Positions 1 through 6,987 of a stretch of 46,849 bases of DNA are shown here, in pieces. Under the pieces are notes generated by a model. The model made no database searches. It had not been told where the DNA came from and worked only from the letters and a program-made list of their open reading frames with translations. Positions within the stretch are counted from its first letter, which is position 1; the number at the start of each line of letters is the position of its first letter. This DNA is from Spirochaetales bacterium Spiro_07 (GTDB lineage Bacteria > Spirochaetota > Spirochaetia > Treponematales > Treponemataceae): NCBI GenBank assembly GCA_001603145.1, contig LVBI01000038.1:1-46849 (forward strand), in the 5' to 3' direction. Both the position numbers and the translations under genes were made by a program.

Positions 1-2
1 CA

Positions 3-746
3 GTTGAAAACTTTTTTTACCGCGCAATCTTTGAAAAAGAAAAGTTTTTCCCCGAACAGATTGAAAATACGAATTTTCATAACGCAAAATCATTTTCAGT
101 TGCTCTTTTAAATATAGACGAAGATTTGTTTGATAATGATATTGAACAGATTAAGCGTTATGTAAAGTTTTATCTTAACCCGAAAATGAATATTCAGCAG
201 AACTATTACTGCTGCTTTATTCACAATCACAAAGTCATTTATATCATAAAAAATGATGACCAGGCTTTTATAAAAGAGCTTTCCTCTGTAACTGCAAACG
301 ACAGATATTTTGCAAAAACTAAATTTTCTATATCTGATTCCTGCAGCAACGTAAGCGACATCAAGGAAATTTTCAATCATGCCAAAATTGCGATGGATTT
401 ATGCACGTCAGACAGCAAAATCTGCCGTTATGAAGATTTGGGAATCTATAAAATTTTGCTGGACGTAAAAAACAAGAAGGTCCTTGAGCAGTTTTATAGA
501 AGCACATTAGGAAAGCTTGAAACAATTGAAACAGAGAAACGGAAAGATTATCTAAAAACCCTTTCGCTTTATCTTAAACTCGGCGGAAATATTCAGGCCG
601 TTTCTGAAGAAAATTATACTCATAGAAATACTGTGCTTTATCGGTTGCAGCGTATAGAAGAGCTTTTAGATATAGATTTGTCTAACGGTGACACGCGCTG
701 CCTTTTGCAGATTGCAATTTATATAATGAAGCTTATTGAAAAATAA
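3..746 (+). CDS. PucR/CdaR-family transcriptional regulator, C-terminal part
   Basis: The reading frame is open to the left edge, so the gene starts upstream; about 247 residues are visible. The last 60 or so residues carry the PucR-type C-terminal helix-turn-helix (GNIQAVSEENYTHRNTVLYR, then LQRIEELLDIDL), the usual DNA-binding end of PucR/CdaR activators. The part before it resembles the GGDEF-like middle domain of CdaR proteins (FSVALLNIDEDLF). The sensory N-terminus is not in the window, so the inducer cannot be inferred. It converges with the next gene with only 6 bases between stops. Family call fairly secure; target genes unknown. Confidence 0.8.
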   Translation, partial: VENFFYRAIFEKEKFFPEQIENTNFHNAKSFSVALLNIDEDLFDNDIEQIKRYVKFYLNPKMNIQQNYYCCFIHNHKVIYIIKNDDQAFIKELSSVTANDRYFAKTKFSISDSCSNVSDIKEIFNHAKIAMDLCTSDSKICRYEDLGIYKILLDVKNKKVLEQFYRSTLGKLETIETEKRKDYLKTLSLYLKLGGNIQAVSEENYTHRNTVLYRLQRIEELLDIDLSNGDTRCLLQIAIYIMKLIEK

Positions 747-752
747 TGCTGA

Positions 753-1463
753 TTAGAATTCATAGCCGATGAAGAGCGCTTTCAGATCGGCCTTGCCTGT
801 TATGCCTAGCACGTCATAAATGTGCGAAAGGTCTTTCTTGATGGCGCTTTCGCTTACGTTGTGGCTGATGGCGAGCGCCTTAATCGTGGTGTTGTTGAGC
901 ACAATCTCTTTGATGCAGTCTTTCTGGCGGTCTGAAAACTTGTAGCCGTCAAGGCTTGGCGGAACAGAATCTTTGCGGGTGTAGGCGTGGCGGAACAAAA
1001 TGTTGATGCACCCAATCATGCAGAGCGAAAAAAGCACGATTCCGGCATATTCAAAGAAAGTCTTTGCGCCGTAAGGCACAACCAGAATCACTTTTGCAAT
1101 TTCAAGCGCTATGTAAAGCGTAAGCTTTTTTCTTGAAACAAGCTTGTTCTCAAGCAGCATCAGCACAAAAAGAATGGAAGTCAAGAAAAGGGCAGTGTAA
1201 ATCCTTCCTGTGTAGAGGTTCGAGAAAATCATAATCTCAAGCGCAGCATAATAAAAATAGTGATTTATATAGAAGAAAAACGTCAAAACGCAAAGCACAA
1301 TCGCCACGCCCTGCGAAGCATACGAAACAGCCTTTGAAAAAGGCATAATGCTCTGCTCATACGAAAAATCAGTAAAAATGTTGAGAAGCAGCATCGTAAG
1401 CAGATAAACCAACCCGGCAACAGACATCAGTCGGAATGGCTTATCAAGCAACTTTTTGAACAT
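753..1463 (-). CDS. Membrane protein with C-terminal LuxR-type HTH
   Basis: A 236-residue protein. Residues 1-160 hold about six hydrophobic segments (for example LVYLLTMLLLNIF and AGIVLFSLCMIGCINILF). The last 60 residues form a GerE/LuxR-like helix-turn-helix (FSDRQKDCIKEIV, then TTIKALAISHNVSESAIKKD). This layout is that of membrane-bound LuxR-like regulators whose sensing domain lies in the membrane; the signal is unknown. An AGGAAG ribosome site lies ahead of the ATG. It is monocistronic, with its own extended -10 promoter upstream. Confidence 0.75.
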   Translation of the reverse strand: MFKKLLDKPFRLMSVAGLVYLLTMLLLNIFTDFSYEQSIMPFSKAVSYASQGVAIVLCVLTFFFYINHYFYYAALEIMIFSNLYTGRIYTALFLTSILFVLMLLENKLVSRKKLTLYIALEIAKVILVVPYGAKTFFEYAGIVLFSLCMIGCINILFRHAYTRKDSVPPSLDGYKFSDRQKDCIKEIVLNNTTIKALAISHNVSESAIKKDLSHIYDVLGITGKADLKALFIGYEF

Positions 1464-1496
1464 AATAGTTTCTTCCTTTTATGAGATATGAAATCT

Positions 1497-1507
1497 ATTA
1501 TAGCACA
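1497..1507 (-). promoter_or_regulatory. Extended -10 promoter of the membrane LuxR-type gene
   Basis: On the minus strand the sequence reads TGTGCTATAAT, an extended -10 (TGnTATAAT), about 33 bases before the ATG at 1463. The same TGTGCTATAAT word recurs at 16348-16358 and, nearly, at 4627-4637, 6717-6727 and 7658-7668, so it looks like a favoured promoter core in this genome. Confidence 0.6.
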
Positions 1508-1531
1508 TTCCTGCAAAATGTTAGATGCAAT

Positions 1532-2824
1532 TCAATTGAAATAATCATAAATCGCGTTATAGATTGTGTCTTCGCCGTTTACAAAATCTTCAAATTTTTC
1601 GTGAACTTCAACGTCTGGCATTGTGCCGCGGTGAATGTCTGAATGAGTAACTTTTGCGGCGCGTTTGTATAATTCATCAACACGGTCGTCTATCTGATGA
1701 GGAAACGCAAAATCGCATTGAAGATTTTTCAATTCATTTGTCAACGGAATATCCGTATAATTGAAAATTGCTTCTCCGGTTTCTTCGCCGAAAATCACTG
1801 TCTTCGGGAAAATCCGCAAAAAGTCGTTTGTAAACCAGCATGCAGCCGAAGCAGTCCGGCCGGTGGTTATAAGCGCAAGATTGTATTTCTCAAATACAGC
1901 TTTATTATCATATAAAAGGTGGCTCAGCAAAATCTCAAAGTCGTCCATTCCGCCGCCATTATATCTCAAGTCAAAAACAACTGTGTCATAAGGATCTGAG
2001 CCAAGCTCGGTCAGCAGATCGTTAAAAAAGACAGTCACAAGATAATCCGGGTTACCGATTACACGGTTAAAATGAACATAAACTGTGCCTTTTTCTTTTG
2101 ATGCTTTAATCCCATAATTTACGCTTCTGTCTTGCACGGTGAGCATGGGATTTTCTTTTTTGAGAGGCAAGGCAGAGAATTTTGTCTTTGAAGCAACAAC
2201 CGGCTTGCAGCTGTAAGTTTCTACCGCGCCGTTCTGTTTTTGCAGCTTTACTTTTATCTTTCCGTTTTTTTCCGTAAGACCAACGTGTTCCATTGTATCA
2301 TAAGTAAGACCCCGCTCAAAAGAATGTTTCAAGCCGGAAGGCGTTTCATACGGAATATATTTTGAAAGCCTTTTCAATGATTCTTCAATCGGAACGCCAC
2401 CGATTTCAAGCACTTTTGAACCAAGATATTTTTCATATTTCTTTGCAGCGGTAATAATATGATAATCATCGCCGAAGCACATTAAAACGAAAGGGAAAAT
2501 GCCGGAACTAAAATCATGATTATCTTGAGCAACTGCCAGCCGCAGATGAACAACGTGATAAGAGCAAAAAATCTCTTTAAGATGAAAAATACATTCCTTG
2601 CGGTCAATTTTTCCGGCCATTACATCAGCTTTAAGCTGCTCAAAAGGTTCCGGGTCATATAAATCTTTTAAAGCAGAATATTCCATGTCGAGCTGAATCT
2701 TCTGAATGTCGTAGCAAAGCTTTTCGGGCTGAACTTTTTGAGCGTCGGCCTTTTTGCATGACGCAACGCCGAAAGCAAGCACCAGCAACAACAGAAGCGC
2801 AAAAATTGATAAGCTCTTTTTCAA
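1532..2824 (-). CDS. S41-family (tail-specific protease-like) lipoprotein
   Basis: I start it at the TTG at 2824, which follows AAGGAG by 7 bases and opens a lipoprotein signal (LKKSLSIFALLLLLVLAF, lipobox ending at Cys23); the frame extends further upstream without a start of its own. The 430-residue product has the S41 peptidase core: a PDZ-like middle, the FDLRYNGGG strand-turn (about 285-292) and the nucleophile region GRTASAACWF (Ser about 326). It probably sits on a membrane facing the periplasm and cleaves peptides or senses polypeptide ends; the substrate is unknown. The Lys partner of the usual Ser/Lys dyad cannot be assigned by eye. An intergenic palindromic element lies just upstream. 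Confidence 0.75.
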   Translation of the reverse strand: MKKSLSIFALLLLLVLAFGVASCKKADAQKVQPEKLCYDIQKIQLDMEYSALKDLYDPEPFEQLKADVMAGKIDRKECIFHLKEIFCSYHVVHLRLAVAQDNHDFSSGIFPFVLMCFGDDYHIITAAKKYEKYLGSKVLEIGGVPIEESLKRLSKYIPYETPSGLKHSFERGLTYDTMEHVGLTEKNGKIKVKLQKQNGAVETYSCKPVVASKTKFSALPLKKENPMLTVQDRSVNYGIKASKEKGTVYVHFNRVIGNPDYLVTVFFNDLLTELGSDPYDTVVFDLRYNGGGMDDFEILLSHLLYDNKAVFEKYNLALITTGRTASAACWFTNDFLRIFPKTVIFGEETGEAIFNYTDIPLTNELKNLQCDFAFPHQIDDRVDELYKRAAKVTHSDIHRGTMPDVEVHEKFEDFVNGEDTIYNAIYDYFN

Positions 2825-2849
2825 GGTTACTCTCCTTAATTGATGAAAA

Positions 2850-2970
2850 TGGGGCTGACCCAAAAGTATTGCCATGCTGAATTCATTTCAGCATCTATGC
2901 TATAGATAGTGCAGAGATTCCGAAACGAGTTCGGAATGACACTATACAACAAACTTATTAGTCAGCCCCA
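2850..2970. repeat. Palindromic element copy 1 (outer inverted repeat with two hairpins)
   Basis: Outer arms TGGGGCTGAC (2850-2859) and GTCAGCCCCA (2961-2970) are a perfect 10-bp inverted repeat. Inside are hairpin A, TGCTGAA/TTCAGCA (2875-2893), and hairpin B, ATTCCGAA/TTCGGAAT with loop ACGAG (2927-2947), followed by GAC. It fills the gap between two minus-strand genes. See the repeat-family finding. Confidence 0.8.
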
Positions 2971-3030
2971 TAACAGTTTACAGCCCAAGGGTTACTGCAC
3001 ACACCTAGCAGACAGCCCCGGTGGCAGCTT

Positions 3031-3918
3031 TTACTGCTTTCTTGCGATTTCGGCGACGCTTGTTACAACACCGGCCAAGCTTTGCAAGTCTGAAGGCACG
3101 ATAATCTTTGTGGCCTGACCATCGGCGGCCTTTTCAAAAGCTTCAAGGCTGCGCAGCTTAAGAACCTTGTCGTCCATTCCGGCTGCGCGCAGCATCTGAA
3201 GACCTTCTGCCTTAGCTTTCTGCACTTCGCGGATAGCTTCGGCTTCACCTTTTGCCTTCTGAATTGCTGATTCTTTCTGGGCTTCAGCCTGCAAAATCAA
3301 AGCCTGCTTCTGGCCTTCAGCTTCAAGAATGGCTGACTGCTTGTGGCCTTCTGCAATAAGAATCTGCTCACGGCGTTCGCGCTCTGCCTTCATCTGTTTT
3401 TCCATTGCCTCACGGATAGCCTGCGGCGGTTCAATGTTCTTGACCTCAACGCGGTTCACCTTGATACCCCACGGATCAGTTGCTTCGTCAAGAATTGCGC
3501 GCATCTTTGTGTTGATAACGTCGCGGCTTGTCAAAGATTCATCAAGCTCAAGTTCGCCGATGATGTTACGCAGCGTGGTCGCGCTCAAGTTTTCAAGAGC
3601 GTTGATTGGCTTTTCTACGCCGTAAGTGTAGAGCTTCGGGTCTGTAATCTGAAAATAAACGACTGTATCAATCATCATCGTTACATTGTCTTTTGTAATT
3701 ACAGGCTGCGGCGGAAAATCGAAAACCTTTTCTTTAAGCGAAACCCTCTTTGCAATGCGGTCGATGAGCGGCATCTTCACATGAAGGCCGACATTCCAAG
3801 TTGCATGATAAGCACCAAGACGCTCGATTACATAAGCATCAGACTGCGGAACGATTCTGATGTTTGTAATAATCAGAATCATGATAAGAATAATTGCTGC
3901 AATTAATACATAAGTCAT
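3031..3918 (-). CDS. SPFH/band 7 (stomatin/QmcA-like) membrane protein
   Basis: A 295-residue protein with one N-terminal membrane segment (residues about 3-20), then a band 7/SPFH domain (about 20-180; YVIERLGAYHATWNVG, RVSLKEKVFDFPPQPVIT, GELELDESLTSRD) and a long Ala/Glu/Lys/Gln-rich coiled coil (about 170-250). Length and order match the stomatin/QmcA group, which forms membrane scaffolds. It follows the NfeD gene with no gap on the same strand; NfeD-stomatin operons are a known pairing, so the two probably form one membrane complex. No promoter of its own is seen. Confidence 0.92.
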   Translation of the reverse strand: MTYVLIAAIILIMILIITNIRIVPQSDAYVIERLGAYHATWNVGLHVKMPLIDRIAKRVSLKEKVFDFPPQPVITKDNVTMMIDTVVYFQITDPKLYTYGVEKPINALENLSATTLRNIIGELELDESLTSRDVINTKMRAILDEATDPWGIKVNRVEVKNIEPPQAIREAMEKQMKAERERREQILIAEGHKQSAILEAEGQKQALILQAEAQKESAIQKAKGEAEAIREVQKAKAEGLQMLRAAGMDDKVLKLRSLEAFEKAADGQATKIIVPSDLQSLAGVVTSVAEIARKQ

Positions 3919-4371
3919 TTATATCTCCTTTACATAGGCCGTAACACCGGCAATTTCTTCGATAATGCACTTGCTGCCTTCTTCAAGCGTTATGTCCTCT
4001 TTGACGGCGGCAGTCCATTCCATACCATTGATTTTGATAGAACCTTTGTCGAGTGCCGTAATTCTTTTGGTCACCACGGCAATCTGCCCGATTATGCGCT
4101 CATAGTTCGTGGCAATTGTCTTTTGGTTGAGCTTCTGCTTTACAACTGGTCTTGTAAAGAAAAGCAGAACCATGGCAAGCACCACAAAAATAAACAGCTG
4201 AGCCACAAACGGAAGCGGCGTGAATGCAAGGAAAACCATCACAAAACCGCTGATTCCAAACCAAATGGTAGTAAGCGAAAGGGTCAGCGATTCAATCACC
4301 ACGCAGATGATAGTGACCGCAACCCAAACCCACGGAAGATTATCAGCTAAAACTGAAATAATGCTGTCCAT
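3919..4371 (-). CDS. NfeD-like membrane protein
   Basis: A 150-residue protein with three or four N-terminal hydrophobic segments (about 10-80; VWVAVTIICVVIESLTLSL, VAQLFIFVVLAMVLLFF) and a C-terminal OB-fold typical of short NfeD proteins (TNYERIIGQIAVVTKRI, GSIKINGMEWTAA). A GGAGG site precedes the ATG. It is the first gene of a two-gene operon with the stomatin-like gene. NfeD1b-type proteins partner SPFH proteins; there is no ClpP-like serine protease domain, so this is the short form. Confidence 0.9.
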   Translation of the reverse strand: MDSIISVLADNLPWVWVAVTIICVVIESLTLSLTTIWFGISGFVMVFLAFTPLPFVAQLFIFVVLAMVLLFFTRPVVKQKLNQKTIATNYERIIGQIAVVTKRITALDKGSIKINGMEWTAAVKEDITLEEGSKCIIEEIAGVTAYVKEI

Positions 4372-4400
4372 GCTCTTACCTCCAAAAAATCCGTTATTCT

Positions 4401-4487
4401 GAACTTTGCACTGTCATTCCAGACTTAATCCGGAATCTCTATTGCAGAGATACTGAAACAAGTTCAGCATGACATTTCTCAAAGTTC
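4401..4487. repeat. Palindromic element copy 2
   Basis: Outer arms GAACTTTG (4401-4408) and CAAAGTTC (4480-4487). Hairpin A has ATTCC/GGAAT arms around a loop containing ACTTAAT; hairpin B has CTGAA/TTCAG arms around ACAAG. It begins TGTCATT and ends ATGACA like the other copies. The outer-arm sequence is unrelated to that of copy 1 yet is complementary to itself. Confidence 0.75.
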
Positions 4488-4546
4488 GAACTCACAAGTT
4501 TCGCTAGCTGTGCTTAATATACGCCCGAAAATGCATGGGCGCAACG

Positions 4547-4581
4547 GTGACATTGGTCACTTTTGGGGTAACATTAGTTAC
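4547..4581. repeat. Two tandem 21-bp units, each a perfect small palindrome
   Basis: Unit 1 is GTGAC-ATTG-GTCAC (4547-4560) and unit 2 is GTAAC-ATTA-GTTAC (4568-4581), start-to-start distance 21 bases, each followed by CTTTTG or TTTTGG. The G-to-A change in the left arm is matched by C-to-T in the right arm, so the dyad is kept. It lies about 65 bases upstream of the GyrI-like gene's -10 box and may be a pair of operators; the binder is unknown. Confidence 0.7.
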
Positions 4582-4605
4582 TTTTGCAGATTTAGCCCGA
4601 ATATA

Positions 4606-4637
4606 ACACACTGTAGTCATATTTCATGTGCTATATT
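4606..4637 (+). promoter_or_regulatory. Promoter of the GyrI-like gene with conserved upstream box
   Basis: ACACACTGTAGTCAT (4606-4620), 8 bases, then the extended -10 TGCTATATT (4629-4637). The same box, with one base changed and identical spacing, stands upstream of the genes at 6734 and 12792. GCCCGAA (4595-4601) and TTCGGGC (4645-4651) flank the promoter as an inverted repeat. Confidence 0.65.
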
Positions 4638-4642
4638 GTGTC

Positions 4643-4696
4643 ATGTTCGGGCGGTTGCTGAGGTTCTTGAAGCATGTCCGGACATCTTTTCGATAA
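4643..4696 (+). CDS. Possible leader peptide (17 codons, starts MFGRLLR)
   Basis: The ATG lies 5 bases after the -10 hexamer, about where transcription should begin, and opens an 18-codon frame (with stop TAA at 4694) ending before the GGAGG of the GyrI-like gene. A homologous leader precedes the ClbS-like gene at 8232, where the frame also starts MFGRLLR and the third-codon difference (CGG/CGA) is silent. Too short to prove as coding; the conserved DNA could instead act as an RNA hairpin (ATGTTCGGG with TCCGGACAT). Confidence 0.4.
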   Translation: MFGRLLRFLKHVRTSFR

Positions 4697-4717
4697 GCAG
4701 TGCACGGAGGCTCAAAG

Positions 4718-5377
4718 ATGGCATTTGACTACAAAAAGGAATTCAAGGAGTTTTATCTTCCGCCAAAGGAACCGCAGATTGTGACTGTGCCCAAAATGCA
4801 GTTTGTCGCCGTGCGCGGCAAAGGCAACCCGAACGATGAAAACGGCGAATACAAGGCAGCACTCGCCGTGCTTTACGCTGTTTCTTATACGCTGAAAATG
4901 AGCAAAATGGGCGACCACCGAATTGAAGGATATTTCGACTATGTTGTGCCGCCACTTGAAGGCTTCTGGTGGCAGATCAAAGACGGCGCTGTTGTTTCAG
5001 GCTTTGACTATTCAGATAAATCTTCATTCAACTGGCTTTCCGTAATCCGTCTGCCAGATTTTGTAACGCAAAAAGACTTTGATTGGGCTAAAGAAACCGC
5101 CGCCACCAAAAAAGGCTTAGACTGTTCGCGCGCCGAGCTGCTCACGCTTGAAGAAGGCGAGTGCGTTCAGATTATGCACACTGGCTCTTATGACGACGAG
5201 CCTGCAACAATCAAGCTGATGGACGATTTTGCGCTTGCAAACGGCTACGCGCTTGACTTTTCCGCCACAAGGCTTCACCATGAGATTTATCTAAGCGACC
5301 CGCGCAAAACCAGCCCAGAAAAGCTCAAAACAGTAATCAGGCATCCGGTGAAGCGGATTCAGCAGGAGCAGCCGTGA
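4718..5377 (+). CDS. GyrI-like small-molecule-binding domain protein
   Basis: A 219-residue stand-alone GyrI-like protein (MAFDYKKEFKEFYLPPKEPQ, then FVAVRGKGNPNDENGEYKAA and VPPLEGFWW), the fold also found as the effector domain of AraC/MerR-type regulators such as Rob and BmrR. There is no HTH. I use the ATG at 4718 because GGAGG lies 7 bases before it; an upstream in-frame GTG at 4700 would put the Shine-Dalgarno inside the gene. Members of this stand-alone class bind or hydrolyse small electrophilic compounds; the ligand here is unknown. It overlaps the next gene by 4 bases (GTGA), so the two are translationally coupled. Confidence 0.85.
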   Translation: MAFDYKKEFKEFYLPPKEPQIVTVPKMQFVAVRGKGNPNDENGEYKAALAVLYAVSYTLKMSKMGDHRIEGYFDYVVPPLEGFWWQIKDGAVVSGFDYSDKSSFNWLSVIRLPDFVTQKDFDWAKETAATKKGLDCSRAELLTLEEGECVQIMHTGSYDDEPATIKLMDDFALANGYALDFSATRLHHEIYLSDPRKTSPEKLKTVIRHPVKRIQQEQP

Positions 5378-5724
5378 CTTGCCACATTGATTCTTTGTAC
5401 ATAATCGTTGATGACTTAGAAAGAGCAACCGCTTTTTACGAAGACTTTTTTGAGCAGAAAATCTGCAACAAAAGCGCACTCGGCGGCTATTTTGACATTG
5501 CCGGTTTCCGCTTTCATCTGTTTGCGTACAAAGAAGTTAGCGAGCCGCACACTTACGGTAGCAACTGTCTGCCGAGCATTTGCTTTGAAACGCTTGAAGA
5601 ACTGAACCGAAAAACCGCCGGTAAAAAGCTTTGCTTTCCGCTCACCAAAATCGGCAAAAACTGGGTAGCAGAATTCGTCGATTCAGAAGGAAATCATATT
5701 GAGGTTTATACAAAGGCTGAATAA
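5374..5724 (+). CDS. VOC-superfamily (glyoxalase/bleomycin-resistance-like) protein
   Basis: A 116-residue single VOC module: the first beta-alpha-beta (IDSLYIIVDDLERATAFYED) and the C-terminal metal strand (FVDSEGNHIEVYTK, with His and Glu). It starts at a GTG overlapping the TGA of the GyrI-like gene. VOC proteins are metal-dependent lyases, dioxygenases or drug binders; with a GyrI-like partner, handling of a toxic small molecule is plausible but only inferred. Confidence 0.8.
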   Translation: MTCHIDSLYIIVDDLERATAFYEDFFEQKICNKSALGGYFDIAGFRFHLFAYKEVSEPHTYGSNCLPSICFETLEELNRKTAGKKLCFPLTKIGKNWVAEFVDSEGNHIEVYTKAE

Positions 5725-5743
5725 AAACAGATAAACTCAATCG

Positions 5744-5805
5744 AAAATTCTCGGCGTGAATTTCAAAAAACTCGGCGAGAATTTTAAAATTTTCGGTGTG
5801 AATTT
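5744..5805. repeat. Hairpin with three 21-bp tandem units after the VOC gene
   Basis: TCGGCGTGAATTT (5751), TCGGCGAGAATTTT (5772) and TCGGTGTGAATTT (5793) recur at exactly 21 bases. AAAATTCTCG (5744-5753) and CGAGAATTTT (5776-5785) are perfect 10-bp inverted arms. It lies between convergent gene ends (5724 and 5834) and could act as a two-way terminator, although there is no long uninterrupted T tract. Confidence 0.55.
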
Positions 5806-5833
5806 TTCAAAATAAGAATCATTCAGTTCTTTT

Positions 5834-6283
5834 TTATTTCTCAAACCAGTTTTCTATTTCAAGAGTGCTGACCTGCTGAATTGCGGCAAAATGCTTTGTG
5901 TTACGTGTAACCAAAACCATGTGATTTGCAAGTGCGATTGCGGCTATCATGCTGTCTTCTTTTTGTGTCGGCTTGCCGAGTTGCTCAAGTTTGATTCTTA
6001 ATTGAGCCTGAATATCTGCTGCTTTTTCGGTGAAATTTTTTATCTTGAAATTTTCGTGAACATCTTCCTTTATAAATTTTCCAAGATATTTTTTGTTTAT
6101 ACTTTCCGGCATCCGATAAAGCCCGAATAACAATTCTTGCCAGACAGGAGAACAAATTGCACAGTCAGAATTATGTTCCGCAATTTTTTTTATTACATTT
6201 AAATCAGGTTCAGGTTTAATTATTTCTGAGACGATGTTTGTATCCAAAAGATAGTGAGGTTCTTCTTCGTTATAATCCGCCAT
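5834..6283 (-). CDS. VapC-like PIN-domain toxin
   Basis: A PIN-domain endoribonuclease of about 149 residues. Acidic metal ligands are visible: LLDTNIVSE (Asp14), a Glu in VWQELLFGLY, and the Asp in KEDSMIAAIALANHMVLV, followed by TRNTKHF. PIN toxins of this kind cleave RNA and are held by a cognate antitoxin, here the gene overlapping its start. I use the ATG at 6283, which overlaps the antitoxin stop as TGATG; a TTG at 6286 with GGAG upstream is possible. Appears intact, unlike the PIN gene at 45352. Confidence 0.88.
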   Translation of the reverse strand: MADYNEEEPHYLLDTNIVSEIIKPEPDLNVIKKIAEHNSDCAICSPVWQELLFGLYRMPESINKKYLGKFIKEDVHENFKIKNFTEKAADIQAQLRIKLEQLGKPTQKEDSMIAAIALANHMVLVTRNTKHFAAIQQVSTLEIENWFEK

Positions 6284-6588
6284 CAATTGTCAAAAACTCC
6301 ATCAAAGACATGGCTTTCGTAAGTGTCAGGCGTATTGTTCCGAACATCAAAAATCCTATCGATATCATCGTTAGTAAAAAGCCCGGCAGTCTTTTTTCTG
6401 AATTCTGCGGCACGGTCAAGAATCGTGTCTTTGCTCTTTTTTGAGAGAAGCCGGTTGTATTCATCAAAAGAAAGAAGCACGCCAACTGTTTTATTTCTGC
6501 GTGAAATAAAAACAGGGCCTGTCTCTTCAGCTTGATGTACAAAAAGCGGCAGTTTGTTTTTTGCTTCGTACATTGGAACTGTTGTCAT
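6283..6588 (-). CDS. Phd/YefM-like (VapB-type) antitoxin
   Basis: A 101-residue antitoxin. Its N-terminus (MTTVPMYEAKNKLPLFVHQA) followed by GPVFISRRNKTVGVLLSFDE is a Phd/YefM DNA-binding fold; the C-terminal tail should wrap the toxin. GGAGG lies 6 bases before the ATG. It is first in the operon, as is usual, and its promoter region carries paired TAGCTA palindromes that it probably binds for autoregulation. Confidence 0.88.
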   Translation of the reverse strand: MTTVPMYEAKNKLPLFVHQAEETGPVFISRRNKTVGVLLSFDEYNRLLSKKSKDTILDRAAEFRKKTAGLFTNDDIDRIFDVRNNTPDTYESHVFDGVFDN

Positions 6589-6615
6589 TTCATACCTCCG
6601 GCTGAAATCAATATA

Positions 6616-6660
6616 ATTATAGACTGAAATAGCTACAAAATCAACATTTAGTTAGCTATA
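6616..6660 (-). promoter_or_regulatory. Promoter and likely operator of the toxin-antitoxin pair
   Basis: On the minus strand TTGATT (6639-6644) and TATAAT (6616-6621) are 17 bases apart, a near-consensus sigma-70 promoter. Two TAGCTA palindromes (6630-6635 and 6653-6658, 23 bases apart) flank the -35 box on either side, the arrangement expected for an autoregulating antitoxin. Confidence 0.75.
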
Positions 6661-6693
6661 TTAAAATTTGTTCCTTTCTGACAGAAAAAAACC

Positions 6694-6727
6694 TGACACA
6701 CTGTTGTCATGTTTAGTGTGCTATAGT
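6694..6727 (+). promoter_or_regulatory. Promoter of the DUF3781 gene with TGACA-N6-TGTCA palindrome
   Basis: TGACACACTGTTGTCAT (6694-6710), 8 bases, extended -10 TGCTATAGT (6719-6727), then 6 bases to the ATG. TGACA and TGTCA form an inverted repeat over the -35 region. There is no Shine-Dalgarno before the ATG, so the mRNA is probably leaderless. Identical geometry at 12752-12792. Confidence 0.7.
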
Positions 6728-6733
6728 TGAAGC

Positions 6734-6985
6734 ATGAAAAACGGAAACGAGCTTTTAGAAAATCTTGAAAAGATTCACACTACGCCGATGGGTGCGGATC
6801 GTATCAGGCGCAATCTTGCCCTTGGGGGAGAAATCGGCGATGTTGTTGCTTGGTGTAAGGCTAAAATTGAGTCACCGGATGCCGCCATTACGCGCAAAGG
6901 CAAAAACTGGTACTGCACGGTTGAAGGCTGCATAATCACGGTGAATGCCTACAGCTATACGATAATCACTGCGCACAAGGAATAA
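6734..6985 (+). CDS. DUF3781 family protein
   Basis: An 83-residue protein resembling DUF3781 along its length (LENLEKIHTTPMGADRIRRN, VVAWCKAKIESPDAAI, RKGKNWYCTVEGCIITVNAY). No function is known for this family. It is followed after 2 bases by the SAP-domain gene, so the two form an operon. The start is set by the leaderless promoter geometry; nothing upstream resembles a ribosome site. Confidence 0.8.
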   Translation: MKNGNELLENLEKIHTTPMGADRIRRNLALGGEIGDVVAWCKAKIESPDAAITRKGKNWYCTVEGCIITVNAYSYTIITAHKE

Positions 6986-6987
6986 CT

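Noticed and set aside
4638-4700. Known riboswitch class in the GyrI-like leader
   Set aside because: No aptamer core that I recognise; a leader peptide or simple hairpin explains it equally well.
4700-4717. GTG start for the GyrI-like protein
   Set aside because: It places GGAGG inside the coding region; the ATG at 4718 has ideal spacing.
5744-5805. CRISPR-like array from the 21-base repeats
   Set aside because: Only three units, no spacers of distinct sequence, no cas genes in the window.
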